A stretch of DNA of 64,000 nucleotides from Apus apus (taxonomy: Eukaryota > Chordata > Aves > Apodiformes > Apodidae). Below are positions 9,243-22,940 of this stretch, one piece after another (positions within the stretch are counted from its first letter, which is position 1; each line of letters starts with the position of its first letter). Location of the stretch: the NCBI RefSeq assembly GCF_020740795.1, contig NC_067296.1:7603001-7667000 (forward strand), given 5' to 3'. A program made the translations under genes and the position numbers. Under the pieces are notes generated by a model that saw only the letters and a list, made by a program, of their open reading frames with translations, was not told the DNA's origin and searched no databases.

Positions 9243-12200
9243 AGTCCTTCCAAACGATTTATTTTGTGGACTGGTTCCTACAGGTCTTTCTCATTATTAC
9301 TAAAATAACAGTTTCTTCCTATGTAGAAGTAAGTCTGTAAGATCAAATCCCTAGTACAGATACCCCTTTCCAAAGCATACAGCACTGTTTTATCATTTGC
9401 TAAGTGACTGAATTCAGTTGTGCTTAGTTCTGCAAAAGGAATAATACGTATCATTTTAAACCAGAATATTTAAAAATACCATCATAATTTTGTTAGCAGT
9501 TCTTCTATTAATAGAAATCATTACACTCTCCTTATCTGCCCAAAACATGTAAAAACCTGTGCAGCTCTGACACTCTGTTCCCACTGCCTTCCATTAATGA
9601 CTCTCGGAAGATGCAGGAAAATTTACACTTGTTTCTATACTAATTGTTTCTCCTCTGTCAAGTAAAATCACTCAAATTGCAGACATGCACTGAAGGGTTA
9701 TTGGGTGGGAGACTCGATTCCATTTGATAACAGTATGGGTTTTTCCTCACTGAAATTATGCAATAGCCTTCAGATATCGAAATTACACCCTGGAAAAAGA
9801 TTTGTGCACAATGTTTAACTATACAATTTCGTTGCTAGAACAACTCTCATTGATGTGGATGTGTAGAAAAATATAAAGGTACTCTGATACTAGCTACTCT
9901 CCAAGCAATGTTCCATTAGCTGTGACCAGAAAAAAATTAATGCAACTCAGTATCTGCTTTAATAAAGAGAGAAAAAAAAAAAGTATATGAAGCCAAATTA
10001 CAAATCTTCTTTTGCTATTTATAGTGGTATCACTTAAGATACAATAACCATTGTCTTGCATTTTCCTGTCATTCGTATGGACACAAAGCACCACCAAACT
10101 GGAATAGCAAAGTTCTGCACTCAGTTTGTACTGGGTAGAGACAATTATACAGTGGATGGGGAGTAATGATGAATTTGGTTTGAACTCTTTTTGCTTTCAA
10201 TTGCTAATGCAAAAAACCCCACCATTACTACTGTCCTGAGTGTTAGCATTCTTTGTGTTTAAGTCTGAACAAATGCTTAGAAGTTAGAATTTTAGGGCAA
10301 ACCTCATACACTGAAAAAAATTAAGTCTATTCATGTATGTTGAAAGGGTACTAATACAGCAATCAGGAGATGCAAACAAAGCTGGGAATACAGTTAACTA
10401 CTCCCAAGGAAACAATTCAGTTCAAATTTGGCATATTTTTTAAAATAAATTAATAAAGCAAAAATAAAACCATGTGGCCAAAACAACACGAAATATGCGA
10501 GGGAATTAGTTCTCTTTGGAGAGCTACTTGCTGAACAGACAAGTGAAATCATTAAAAGAACGAAGTTCTTTTTAACTATTTGGTGGGACCCAAAACACAG
10601 CCAGAGAGTTTAATCTTTGCAACATGAAGCTAAACCCTGGTAGAAACTCTCTACACTTGGATAATATTCTGAGGTTTTCTGAGGTTCCTGACTCTATCAC
10701 GTGAACTGAGGCTGTTTTGCCCCAACCTGGGCAGATGACCAGCACAATCTATGGCGAGTATGTAAACATCTGAAAAGATTAGATACAGCCTTGGACTGAC
10801 AGGAAGATCATGTGAAATTTATGGTGCAGTGTTAGCCTGATGTAAAACTACATGAAATTTCAAGAGGATTTCTCTTTGAGATGATCCTGGCAGGGGCAGG
10901 TGGCTGCCTGGAGCACTACCCTTGGGTGTGAGGCCAGCACACTGTGGGAGCTGCAGGAGCTCTCAAGTTTGGCACAGCCGTAATTCTGATTTGCTCAGTT
11001 TGATCTACTGGAGACCAAAATGCTTTTTGTGATAATTTTCCCACCTGTTAAGCTGTTTGAATGTTTTGTTTTGCATAAAAGGTGTTCCTGCCCTCCTAGA
11101 CGTGTTGGTGGTTAGATCTGCCTGGATGTAAAAAACAATAGGGCTGGAATTCAAAACGAAGAGAAATAGGTTAAGAGTTGCTGAAGCTACTTGATTTGCT
11201 TTTACAATAGAGACATATTTAGTTCCAAACCTTCTAACTGGTTGCCAAAATTTCACAGAACAGCATCATATTTAACCCTCATTTGTTCTAAAATTTTCAC
11301 AAATTTTTATATTTACTATTAAAATAGAATTAATAATTCAAACCATATTTTCTAGCAAATTAAAAGCTAAGGAAGACTCTGATCTACACCCAGTTTTACC
11401 CTTGCCCTGTCCTATCTGCTCTTGCCTTTGGAATTCCTGTATTGCACACTACATAGCTGTCAAAGCAGTTTGTCAGAGTTCAGGGTATATAAATCAAGAT
11501 TTTTGGTAGGTCTCATAATTTCATGCGGTTTGCAGAATAAATCCTCTAAGAACTCACAGTATTGAAGGGCTGGCTCTGACAGCCGACCTGCTTTTGATGG
11601 GCTCAAATGCAGACACCTCTTCACATCATGCCAGTCAGGGTAAAGAATTGCATTTCTGACAGAGGCTACAGAATGCCCCAGTCCCCAGCTCCATACAAAC
11701 CGAGCACAACGGCTTGTTTGTTTTCTATAAATACCTTGGGTTTGCTCGGATATTGCAACAGCAGTTCATTAAAGCCTGTGGTAAGAAGCTCATTGATGTT
11801 GTCTAGAAATTACAGTAATAGGAATCACAGTCTCCCTCAAACAATGCAAAAATCCCTCTCATGCCTCATCTGCTGTAGCTCCCTCCTCTGATAGCTCACC
11901 TGGCATCTGGGCCCACAAACGTTTTGCAGTATATTTTCTATAAGCCAGCAGAAGAGATTTGGGTTTAGAAACCAATGTCACGGTGACACAATGGGAAAAT
12001 ATTTCTGTGCAACATGATGAAACAATTACTTGGCTGAAGTAATTCAGGAAGGGAATCACAAGAACAAGAGAAAGTGCCTGAAGCCAGTTAGAGAAGCAGA
12101 AGGAGAGCAGTGGTGGCTCCTAGCAGAAACATTGTTTTGCTAATTTCCCCAGCCTCTGCCATCTAGACAATAACTTGGGGGTGGATGTTTCTGACAGTCA

Positions 12201-12784
12201 TTTGCCACAATTCTCTGAGTCTAGGTGTCTTACTTGAAACAGAAGAAATACAGTTTATGTCTCTATTGTTTTTTGAAATACGAAAGGCCAGAAAATGAAC
12301 CCAGAATTTAATTTATTAAGATACTTTTGTATGTCTATCATTTTAATGTACATAGAGCAGAATAAAATCTGTGGGATAACTTGGCACAATTTGATGAGTA
12401 ATATTACAAAAAAAAAGAAAGAGTAATTATAAAGGAGTTTGGTTGCTTAAAGGAATGTAAGCTGGACCATAGCCACTTCTGCTTAACTTCAGCACACAAG
12501 CCAGCTTTTGTGCCAGCTCTGTGAAGAAAGGTAACTTCCAAGCAGCACTTCTTGCTGCTGAGCTATTGATGAGCACTCACAGGGGCCAAAAAGATCTTTG
12601 TGCTTAAAGTTAAGACTGTTGGGTTGAGTCCCCAAATCTGAGGAAGGCAAGCCTTTATGCTATTGGGTGCACAGTTTTCTGAACCTCTTTCATAGCAAAT
12701 CATATAGCTGCAGAGTTAATGAGTACAGAATGCTGACAGAAAGTAAAATGCAAGGGGTAAATACTGAGCTTTGAATCAAAAGAG

Positions 12785-12850
12785 ACAGATTCTGGTCCTG
12801 GCTCTTTTACCAGTTTATCATATACCTTTAGATTATCAGTTAGCCCCTAA
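12785..12850 (+). repeat. Possible MIR-like fragment
   Basis: AGATTCTGGTCCTGGCTCTT followed by a degenerate stretch faintly resembles the MIR head. Too decayed for a firm call. Confidence 0.3.
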
Positions 12851-13034
12851 ATGTACTAGAAGCTGAATGCACATACGTGAATCTCTAGTTATAAATGCAG
12901 TTGCCATAGCTGCAGGTCTATTTGCCTATTACATATTTAGATCTTGATCTTACATATGTGCTTCATTTTAAACATGTAGCTGTAGTGATTCCAGTGGAAC
13001 TATTATTACTTGCATGAGTAATGATAAATGCATA

Positions 13035-13086
13035 GATCTGTATTTACATGGATGTATTTACATGGCTCTGTATATACATGGATCTG
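13035..13086. repeat. Short tandem repeat, unit about 14-16 bp
   Basis: Three imperfect copies of TGTATTTACATGGATC follow each other, with a T-to-A change in the last. It may be replication slippage in AT-rich DNA. Confidence 0.7.
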
Positions 13087-14646
13087 AGATCACAGTGTCT
13101 CTGGGAAAATTTGTGCCTTGCTCAGTTTTACAGCACATGCCCTAGAAAATTTTGAGCACTTTTATTACATTTGTTTTCAAATTCAAGAGAGCTACCCATG
13201 TACATGGGCTGCTCTGTCTGACTTTTCCTGTACAAAAGATGACAGTGGCTTCAACTTTATTGCCAGAAAAATAGAAAAGAGCCAAAACACCCCACAACAA
13301 AACACCTGACCAGCGGGATACTGCTCATGCTCTAACAGCTATCATTGGGTCCTGATTCAACCAAGTACTTGAGTGTATGTTCTACCTGAGCAGAAGCAAA
13401 ATAATGCTGAACACAAGCTTTAGAGTTTTGGATGTGCCAAGTGCTCTGCTCAAACACAGCCTTCCAGAGTCTCTGCTGGAGCTGCCTGGCCTCTGGATTT
13501 ACTGCTGTGATGAAGCTGTGGCATGGGCATAAATCCTGGATGTCCAGAAGGATGGTGAATGAGACATACTCAGTCAGGCCCAAAGGAATACTGATTCCCT
13601 CCTACCAAACTGAAGGAGCCCATCCAGATTGTGTGCTGGCCAGGTCTGGCAAGCTGCTGTTCCAGAGCATGGTGTTAGTACCTGGCTACTGATGAAAGGA
13701 TTCTTAAGCAATAAGCCACTCCACATCAGCAAGAGCTGCTGCCAAGAACCATGGACTTCTCTGGGCTGGAAGAAAACTGATAAAGTAGATGCTGAGAAAA
13801 GCAATGATGCCTGCATTGGGCAATCTGAGTGCTACTAATGGCTACTGGAGAATGTTATTTTTATTTTAGTTCTGCAATTGCAGAAGCCTGACTTGCTAAA
13901 GGTTCACAGTGGCATGGAGTTTGTGCAGGGCTGGCTTTTGGGTTTTTTTTGCTTTTTTTTTTTTTCCCCTTGTGTTTTGCAAAACATTTTATTTAGATGA
14001 AGAGATGCTCCCACTTTACAGGGGGACACCAGTACTCCCTGGTAGTTCTTCCTCTGTCAGTAGCAAATATGGGTCAATTGTACCTTTCTCCAGAATTAGT
14101 TTCTGTGGATTTTGGCTTACAGAGGATGAGGCACTCAGAAGAGGTGGGAATGATGCAGTCAAATCCCTGGCAATGCAGCCCTGTGCCTGGTTGTAGGGGG
14201 TTCATGAGTGATGCTGACAGATTGGAAAAGGTTTGGCAAAAGGAACAAGAAGGCAGATCTCCATGTGGTGAAGAGGCCTGAAAAGAAGGAAGTGATACCA
14301 AACAGTACATAGTTCTGGGAAGGCTATTGCAAGCTGTGGCAGTGATGGGAATCGTTTCCAACACACAGACTAGGGGCAATGAACTGTTTTCCCACTGACC
14401 TCATAGTAACGTGAAGTGAAAATTCCATTCCAGTGTTTTCTGCCAAGTCCTTAAAGGCAAAACCTTAGCAAATGGTTTCTGCTTTTGCATCAATTCACTA
14501 GCAGGTGCTCCTCTGCACGAGCCCTGCAATAGCTTTATTACCAGAGATACACTAGCTATTAAACAGCCATAAGCCTAACCTGGTATTTACTGTAGGACTG
14601 TGCCTTTTTATTGCACAGAGGGAGGGAACTCCCTTCTCAGCCCTCC

Positions 14647-14682
<36 letters not shown>

Positions 14683-14841
14683 TGAGAAGGGGTGGGGTTG
14701 GGTGGAAAAGGCTTTCATTGCTGCCCTACCTGTTCTGGGCATAAATTGAAATGATCAGTCTCTAAATCCTGCCAATTAGGCATGCTTTACTGGCATTAGA
14801 GTCAGTTGACTATGATAGGTAAAGCTAAAATGTTTATCTTT

Positions 14842-14869
14842 AAAAAAAAAAAAAGGAAAAAAAAAAAAA
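14842..14869. repeat. Poly(A) tract interrupted by GG
   Basis: Two A runs of 12-13 bases split by GG. No retroelement body recognised upstream. Confidence 0.9.
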
Positions 14870-16364
14870 GAGGCAAAATCCTGCTTTAACACATTTAGCT
14901 CCCAGAGCAGGGGCAGCAGTGCACTCTGTGGGGCACTTGACTTAGCCTAGACAGGCAGGAGCAGGGCAGCACTGCAACTCAGAATGGCTCAGGAACAAAT
15001 CCCTCCTAACACGTTTGTGTACCCCTGTTCCAGTAGTGATTGACTGTTAGGGAGCCCATGGAGCTGGGCTGGAGGATGCAGTCTGCAGCCCCTGCAGCAC
15101 CCTCTCCTCTGCAGTAACTCCACTCTAGGACTCAAGGTAGCATTAGATGTAGAAGAAAAAATAGTGGTAAACCTTTCCTAGGCTCCTCCTGCCAACAAAG
15201 GCAACAAACCTACTTGGCAGAGCAAAATCAGATGCTTTTTGCAAGACTATGAAACTGCTAATCAAGCACAGAGTACCTGTGCTCTCAAGTTAGTACCTTC
15301 CTAATCTTCTAAGCAACAGATTCATGTAATGAAGAGGCAATATGGCCTCCTGGGTCTATTACTTCTTGATTTCTGCAGACTGAGGCAGACATTGTTCTAT
15401 TTTTGGAACACTGCTTCCACACTGAGGGTCATTTTGGTTACTATGAAGGCCAGAAATGATGGGGTTGGTTTTCTTCCTAAAAGAAAAGGTATCTTTGCAG
15501 CATGTGTTTCTGTCTATGAAAATACAGGTATGCTGTGCTGCCATGCAAAAGCACAAGCTGGCTTTGTCCTCATCGGCATTCAGAGAAGAGGTTGAGGACC
15601 ATCTCCTAACAGACCCGTGTTTCTTTCTTATGAACCATTCTCACCACTGAAACATTTTGTCTCTGCTGGTCTAAAATAAACATTTCTGTTATCAGCATTT
15701 CAGACCTTTGCAACCCTCACTTGCTTCAAAACAGGCTTTATTCTGAGAAGGGTTTTTCACTGGCACTTGGGTATATGGAAGGTTTTCTAGGAAGCAAGGA
15801 GGAAAATTAATTATCCATGTCAAAAACATTTCATACTCTGTAAAGCTTGCCTGTGAGGAATGCTGCTTTTTACTGTCTTATGTCCTGGGAACTCTGACTC
15901 AGCCTCCTGCATCCACAACTTGTCAAGATCCATGCTTGCTTATAATCAAATCACTCTGTGTACAAGTCTAGAGCAGAAAAGCCCAATTACTATAAACCTC
16001 TTTACAAATGCAGTACTGGATTCTTCTCCCCACTACCTACCACCTTGTCTTGCGGGGAGAAGGGAGGTGGATGTGACCTCCCAATAAACACCTCTCAGCT
16101 AATACGTGCTCTCCTCCAGCCACCCCCCAAGGATTAAACATTACCTAGGGATCTCAGCAGAGTTTTGGCCCCACTACACAGCTGAGCAAGCTGGTGGGAC
16201 CTGACATGGTGCAGAAGGGCTCTGCACTGGTCCTCTGCTAAATGTTAAGCCCAGATGGTCCCTTTTCAGCCTCTGCTGCAGAGACTCTGCCCTGCATTCA
16301 TTAGGCAGGAGTGATGATATAGTGATTCTGGAATAATGAAAGTAAAGTCCTGTATCTGGCACTG

Positions 16365-16475
16365 CTGCAAACTTGTTTCAGGATCTTGGACAAGTTACTT
16401 CACCTTTCTCTGCCTCAGTTCTTTTATCTGCAGAAAGATACTTCCTTCACTTGGGAGGACAGAGGAAAGTGTCTC
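16365..16475 (+). repeat. MIR/L3-like ancient retroelement relic
   Basis: The stretch GATCTTGGACAAGTTACTTC, followed by a CTCTGCCTCAGTTCTTTTATCTGC match, resembles the central part of MIR/L3-type repeats (a 'tgaccttgggcaagtcacttaacctc' then 'tgcctcagtttcctcatctg' pattern). Identification is from memory of the consensus, without alignment. Confidence 0.7.
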
Positions 16476-17427
16476 AGGTATTTTTTGCTTAAAAAACTGT
16501 GAAATATAAGAGACCCTGAGAATACTTGACAATACATTATTTAAAGTTTGTATTAAAAGCTAAAAATAGGAATTAATTCGGCAGGGAAAGTTTTCTGGTG
16601 AAAATGACTGGAAGGACAATTGTCCCTCATGCCCAGCACTTCCCAGGCAGCAACATGACCACACGGATTTTGGCTCATTATATATGTAAAATAGGCAGAT
16701 GCTATTAGAAAGTAATTTTTTTCACCCAGTGAGTAGAGAAGCCTATCCCTCATGATGAAATCCTCTGCAGGGGCCATATTTTTATCATGCCTCATATTCT
16801 CAAGCTATTTGAGGTCACCCTAAAAACTGGATACTATCTTCTCTTTTCTTCCCTGGAATCTGAGCTCTGCCTTCACACAGTTTCACTGAGTCCTCGGCAT
16901 TTTCCTTTCAAATTCCCTTCCTTCGACAGTATTTAATTCCTGATGTTGGTGGGTATTGTCACAGTTTTAGTAAGCATGTAATAACATGCTGTTCAGGGAC
17001 AACATGTCATGATAATAAACCATCCACATAATTAGGCCTGACTTACTGATGAACACAGAAAAGGACTGAATGGAGTTCATAAAAAGCACCTTTAAGAGGC
17101 TGATGGAAAACTTTAAAGGAAAAAGAAATTAGCAGTGTTTTGTATTGTTAAGTATTTTGCAGAGCAGAAAATTAATTAGCACTGGAGAGAATACACTCTC
17201 TGGAATGTCCATGTGTGGCCCATTATATCCCATTTTGCCCTCTGAGTCATCCCTTCTCAGCCACAGATTCCGTGCGAACAGGAGCAGTCACAGCGGGATC
17301 AAGTTTAGTGACTGACTCGTGTGAGTAAGCAGCTATAGAGGGAAATCTCCCCTTGAGCAGTGGCCACACTTCCACTGACAAAAGTTAGTGAAATAACTTT
17401 TCTGTGGAAAAAAGTCCACAGTTTTGC

Positions 17428-17456
17428 TTATTATTATTACTACTACTACTATTACT
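17428..17456. repeat. (ATT/ACT)n trinucleotide microsatellite
   Basis: TTATTATTATT followed by ACTACTACTACTATTACT, a compound trinucleotide repeat. Confidence 0.9.
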
Positions 17457-18199
17457 TTTCTGCTTTTCACTTTAGGAATTGTATTGTTTTAGAGGAAACG
17501 CTAAAAACATGTCTCCCTTAAGCTATGTAAATCAGAAGTCTGTATGTGCCCCAGAATGATGACCTGAGACATCTGACACTTATGCTTGGGGCCCTCCTGC
17601 ATGGGAGAAATTGATCCCATGAAGAGAATACACATTTACAGGATCAAAATGAAACAGAAATGAAAAAAATAATTCCTGGTGTACTTAAGCCCTGAAACTG
17701 CAGAAGCAAGTTACCAAGGCCAAATCCAGCTCTCTCCAAGTCTAGGTGAAAGGTCATCCATGAATTAGGAAGCAAACTATTGAGTTACCAGCGTTGCAGC
17801 AACAGAATAAACTCTCACCAACCGATTGACTAAGACAGTGAGATATCACCCCCAGCCATTGGCAACTGTCCTCTCAGCATTAACCTTCATTAAGGTGGTC
17901 ATCTCCAAAGCAAACAAAAGCACAGTTCAGTAACTAGTATAAAAGACATCAATTAGATTTATATAAGAGCATTGCAAAATATGAAATAATAAAAGCTGCT
18001 CCCAAACAACAGCAGGAAGATTCCTTGCCCTGCAACAACTGCCTCCCAAGCAGATGGAGCCAGGCTGTTCTCGGGAAGTCACACCTTGACTGGTGACAAC
18101 TCTTGCTCCATGCATTTGATGTGGGGGAGAGGGGGCACACTGGCATACTCCACCTGTCTACATCTGACAGCAAGGCTAAGGTTGGCACTTAGCTGCATG

Positions 18200-18345
18200 A
18201 ATCACCAACTACCGAAATTTAAAATCTTGCATATGCAAATCGCTAATTAAACACATTAGCATAGTCGGTTACCCAAACTGTAATCTTAATCGTATCTCCA
18301 AGCCAGGCATGGGATCACACACCCATTTTGCAGATTTGCATTTGT
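18200..18345. promoter_or_regulatory. Candidate regulatory element: two opposed octamers and a homeodomain site
   Basis: ATGCAAAT at 18233-18240, TAATTA at 18244-18249 and ATTTGCAT at 18334-18341, about 100 bp apart and in opposite orientation. The octamer beside a TAATTA fits POU/homeodomain co-binding. No repeat family recognised. Confidence 0.3.
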
Positions 18346-21300
18346 GAGCACGCTTTCCTGAGAGCTAGGTCCAGAAACTAGTCTAATAACCAATTTTTCC
18401 TCATGTAGTTCCAGGAAGGAAAAAGAAGAGAGAAAGTTCACTGAGTGGCTTTCTCTCCTGAAAAGTCATGGGGAATTGTACAAAAGCAGGAACTGATGTG
18501 GACAGCTAAATGACAACTGAGAGGGCTAGGTGGTGAGTTGTGCATGCTCTCATTTCATCTAATGCCCATCATTGTGACTCCTTTGACCCAAACAATGTGG
18601 ATTTCCCTCTATTAGCAAACATTCAGACACAGGAAAAGACTACGTGCCAGATTTTGACTTTATTTACATTGAATTACCTGAGATTAGAATCTGAAACTAG
18701 AAACTTTCTTTATACAGTTACAAATAGCTATATTATGCACTTTTAAGGGGTTAAGAAAAGGAGGAAATCATAACCACAGAAGTCATAAAGGCAACTTATC
18801 CCAAGCCAAATAGTTTTGTTTCTAACGCAGGGCTTTAATTATAACATGTCATATAATGATGACATAGTGCTATAATAGGCAAATATAATGCATTAATCTG
18901 ATATATATTTTGGCTTTAACAATAGGTGCAGCGAACCAGCCTTAGTGGATAACTCATTCAGAACCTATCTGCACACTCCACCTAGATACTTATCTGCCTC
19001 TTTAATTAAGTGGAGGGAAACTTCTTGAGGCCATACCCATAAAGCCAGTCTCTGATGATAGCAGAGTTACTGGAAGCCTTTGGTAATCGCTTACACCCAC
19101 GTCCTGTGGTTAGCTTCCAACTTTGGCTCTTCCTTCTCGCTTAGGAACCACCTATTTTTCCTCTAGTGTAAATCCCCGAGGTTTTTGTACCAGAAGGGGT
19201 ACAGAAGACTTCAGCAGGTTTGTTTGAGCAACACGTCAGCATATTGTCATTGGCCTCCTCAGGACCAAACCAGGCTCCCTAACTGCAGCAGTGAAAAAGA
19301 GAGTTTTGGTGATTTTTCACTTACCTGTATACAACTCCAAACAGCAGCAACAGACTGCAACCATCAACACAGGGTTGCTACTTCCAGCTTTCCATAATGC
19401 AAATTCCCCAGGTTGTGCTCAGCATGTGCCCATGGCAATCACAGACACTACAGCAACCGACTTCCCTGGAAACAGGACTGGGCCTTGTGGGATAAAATCA
19501 TCTTTCCTGATTCCATGGGTCCCATGTAACTTTGTGTAAATTGAAAAATACCCTTTTTGCCTTCTTCAAACACAAAAAGTTTGCACACTAAGCTAAAAAT
19601 AAAACTTTAACTAATATATTGGTTTGGAGAACGTGGTACCCTGAGTAGCAGTGCTTGCTCTCTACTAGGAATTTTTAAGAGATATATCCTGCTCTGAGGC
19701 AGTAATACACAGAAATAATAAAAGACCAAGCATGTAAGCACCATATAAAGAAAGCATGGGGACAGCAATCTGGGGGCTATGAGATAACTCTCTGGGGTGA
19801 CAGTAGCATACAGCAAGTACTATAGTCCCTGTAGCAGAATAAAGGCAGCTGACACAAAGTTCCTATACTTTGGTACTAGCTAAGCAAGCCACCCAGGGTG
19901 AGCACAACCAAAATGGCTCCAACAGCTTACCGCCTCCTTTTCCTTTTTCTCTCCTTCTGTGGCTCACTTCCGTACTCTCCTCCAATCTTTTCCAGTATGA
20001 GAGGCTCTGCTAATGACCTTTGAACAGATCATGTTGAGAATGTCACTGCAGAGCTTCTTAATCTTATGGTGGCGCCTAGATAATATGGTGATGGGTACTG
20101 AAATGCTGAAAAACAGACAGACAGATAACCAGATAAGATTAGATATATAAGTAATTTAGTCAGTCATCATACAGAGCAGCTGACATAAGTTCATTTGTAA
20201 AGCCAACTGCTAAAATTGCTTTAGAAGTCCTTACATTTTAATTCTGTTGAAAGACAGACCTTTGATCTGAATTGTTTTGGTGGCATGTACATTATTTGAA
20301 TGGAACCTCACCTGACCAGGTAATACCAGACTGGTCATTCCTGGCATACTATTGTCATAGGAGAACAGTGTACATGCAAATCCATACTTACCAACAGCTC
20401 AAGGGCAGGCAGATAACTGAGCATCATGGAACAGATACAGACTGAGAGATGAGCACCACTTTATGCTGATATGCAGAATGAATCATGGCTAATAAAAGCC
20501 TCAAACAACCGTATATAACTAAACGTAACTCCAAAACACGTTTAAACGAAGCATCATCAGCAAATAAAAGGAGAAAAATTAATAGATAAGTGTTATTGCT
20601 TCTCTTTGTAATTAATATTTATTAATTTACACTGGGTGCAGTTAGAGGAAGAAGAGAAATAAAACAGACCTGTCAGATTTGCTATTGTTCATAGGGAGAT
20701 TTATATTCCAGCTCTCAGGTAATAGCAAAACACTGGGATGTTTGTACTGCACTCATTGCAAGGAAAATTATTTACATTCATGTTATGGTGGTTTTTTTTT
20801 AATACGGCATAAAAAAAATTTCAAAGACACTTCCTAGGGCAGTTTATTTTTGAAGTGGGATAGTTGTTTTCACCTAAATCTGAGGCCACGTTAGAATTCC
20901 CAACTATGGAAGGGGTAAGAGTTAATATAAAAGTGCAGAGTTCGTTAGCCCATGAGCTTCTCTGAGTGGGATTCATCCCAGCACAGACACTTAGCACCAC
21001 TAAGTCCCAGTAAAGGAAAAACTGCTAAGGGCACGGATGAACCCCAGATAAATGCTTGCATGTCTTAATTAGTGATGGCTGAAGCTTTCAGAATATTCTG
21101 TGGTTGAATTAGAATAAGCATTCAAAAAGTTCAAATGTTAATCCAAGCCTCTTTAGTTTATAATGATGGAAGTCACTCTCTGAACTGGCTTACTCATTCC
21201 ATTTTTAATATATCCTGACTGAAGTTGGGTTTGAACCGCTGCACAAACAGCAGCTGTCACAAAAAGTAGCTCCCTCCTTCATACCCACTCAAAATTGGTA

Positions 21301-22849
21301 ATTGCAGGTGTGCAGGAAAAGCAGCCGACTGAACAGCAGTCTCCAGACAGCACTTGCCACAGTCTTGTGTCCTTCTGTGACACTTCTGCACACACTTGGC
21401 TCTAAGGCTTGAAGGCTTGGATTAATCTTACTGAACTGTTGGTATTCCCATTTCCTTAACATTTGGAAAGCTTGACTTCTGTTTGAAGGTTCCTGCCTCT
21501 TGCCATTGACTACAGTGAAGAAGCTAGACTCCTAATCTGAGCATTTCATTTATTTGCCTGTACTTTGGAAGGATCAAGGTCCAGCTGTTTTGTGAAATGC
21601 CTGATGTTATGTTATCTCCCTGACCAGTAACCTGTCCCCCATGGCTAGTCTACTATGGGATATTTCAAGTCAGCTTTCCTGCACATTGGTGCATTATACT
21701 AGACTGTAACACAGGAGACTTGGGTCTCTAAACACAAGTGTTCATATATAATACAACTAGAGCCTGATTGCTCACTGGCTGTGCAGTCAAACCCACAGAC
21801 TCACAGCAAATCCACAGGGTGTGTAAAATGCTATCTAGCACACATCTGGAAGTGCCAGGCTCTCTGTCTGCATAACTTAAAAGCAACGGAGGATGAGACC
21901 AGTGGTTACAACAACTGCATTTGTAAGCCTAACATCTGCATGAGCAAGTATTGGGCTTGTCGTGCATGTATCTGACATCTGCAAAGAGTTGTCCAGCTTG
22001 TGCCTGGATGGGGTGGGTGCATATGTCCCTTGTGCACTGCATGCCCAGTACGTGCGGGTCAAGCACAAGAGCATGTCATCAGCTGAGACAATCACTTAGA
22101 AACAGGTTTCTAGAAGTATTACATACTAAAATGCTAAAGAACAGAGTTTTCATTTTCAAAATTGCAAAGCAGCAAGCAGCTCCTGGGGTTTTTTTGAGAG
22201 TCAGACTCACACATTTTCATTTAGGTTTTGGAATATGATTTTATATACTTATGTTTTGAAGAATGTTGGCCAAATCTCTAGCTGTCAGCTGAAGCCTGTA
22301 TCAGGAAATCTGTAATTGAACATTCCAGGCCAAGATGAACAGAAAACAAAACTGGGCAGAAACTTGTATAGTATGGTGGCAGTTACACTGGAAGTAGTAA
22401 AAAGATTAAAAAACCTAGTCCCATTAAAAAGCCCAGTTCAGGAAAAGGGACAGAAATGTACTTTTGTGTACTTGATGTAAGTACTTTTGTGTTTGCAGTG
22501 ATAATAGCATTCCTTCTTACAGCACTGTGCACTTTCAAATGAATGAGTAACTGTAGCTAATGAATTGTAGCACCTTTATACAAAATCTTAATTGCAAAAC
22601 AAAGGAATAATAATAATAAAAAAGTTTTGTTTTTAATTCAAAGCTTAGAAAAGTTTAGGTTGGAGTTTTGGGTGAAGGTTTGGTTGCTGCTTTTTCCCCT
22701 TTTATCTAACTAGCTCACTCAGACCTAATCTTCACCATCTAAACCACATGATTAACACACAAAATAACTTTGGAGCAAGCCAGGTCCAAGCAGGAAGCTG
22801 CAAGTACTATCATGTCTCCATGATATTAGCCAGCAAAATAACTGTGGTT

Positions 22850-22940
22850 TTTTCAGGTTTGGTTTTTTGTTTTGTTTTGTTTCGTTTTTGGTTTTGTTGG
22901 TGGTTTTGTTTTGTTATTTGTTTTGTTTGCCTTTTTTTTC
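22850..22940. repeat. (GTTTT)n-type T/G simple repeat
   Basis: Imperfect GTTTT and GGTTTTGTT units over about 90 bp, continuing into T-rich DNA to about 22985. It encodes the apparent Phe/Val-rich hydrophobic frames here, which are not genes. Confidence 0.85.

Larger units (their letters stand above)
6590..16360. other. Gene-free DNA downstream of CEBPB
   Basis: No coding region or RNA gene recognised. AP-1 heptamers at 6708, 8034 and 15895; poly(T) at 9226; a short tandem repeat at 13035; poly(A) at 14842. The 13.3-14.4 kb part is richer in G and C and has several frames of 80-100 codons on both strands. None resembles a known protein. Confidence 0.65.

Noticed and set aside
9221..9244. Poly(T) followed by AG as a splice acceptor
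   Set aside because: Homopolymer T with no good branch point at the right distance. Could equally be an old poly(A) tail on the other strand.
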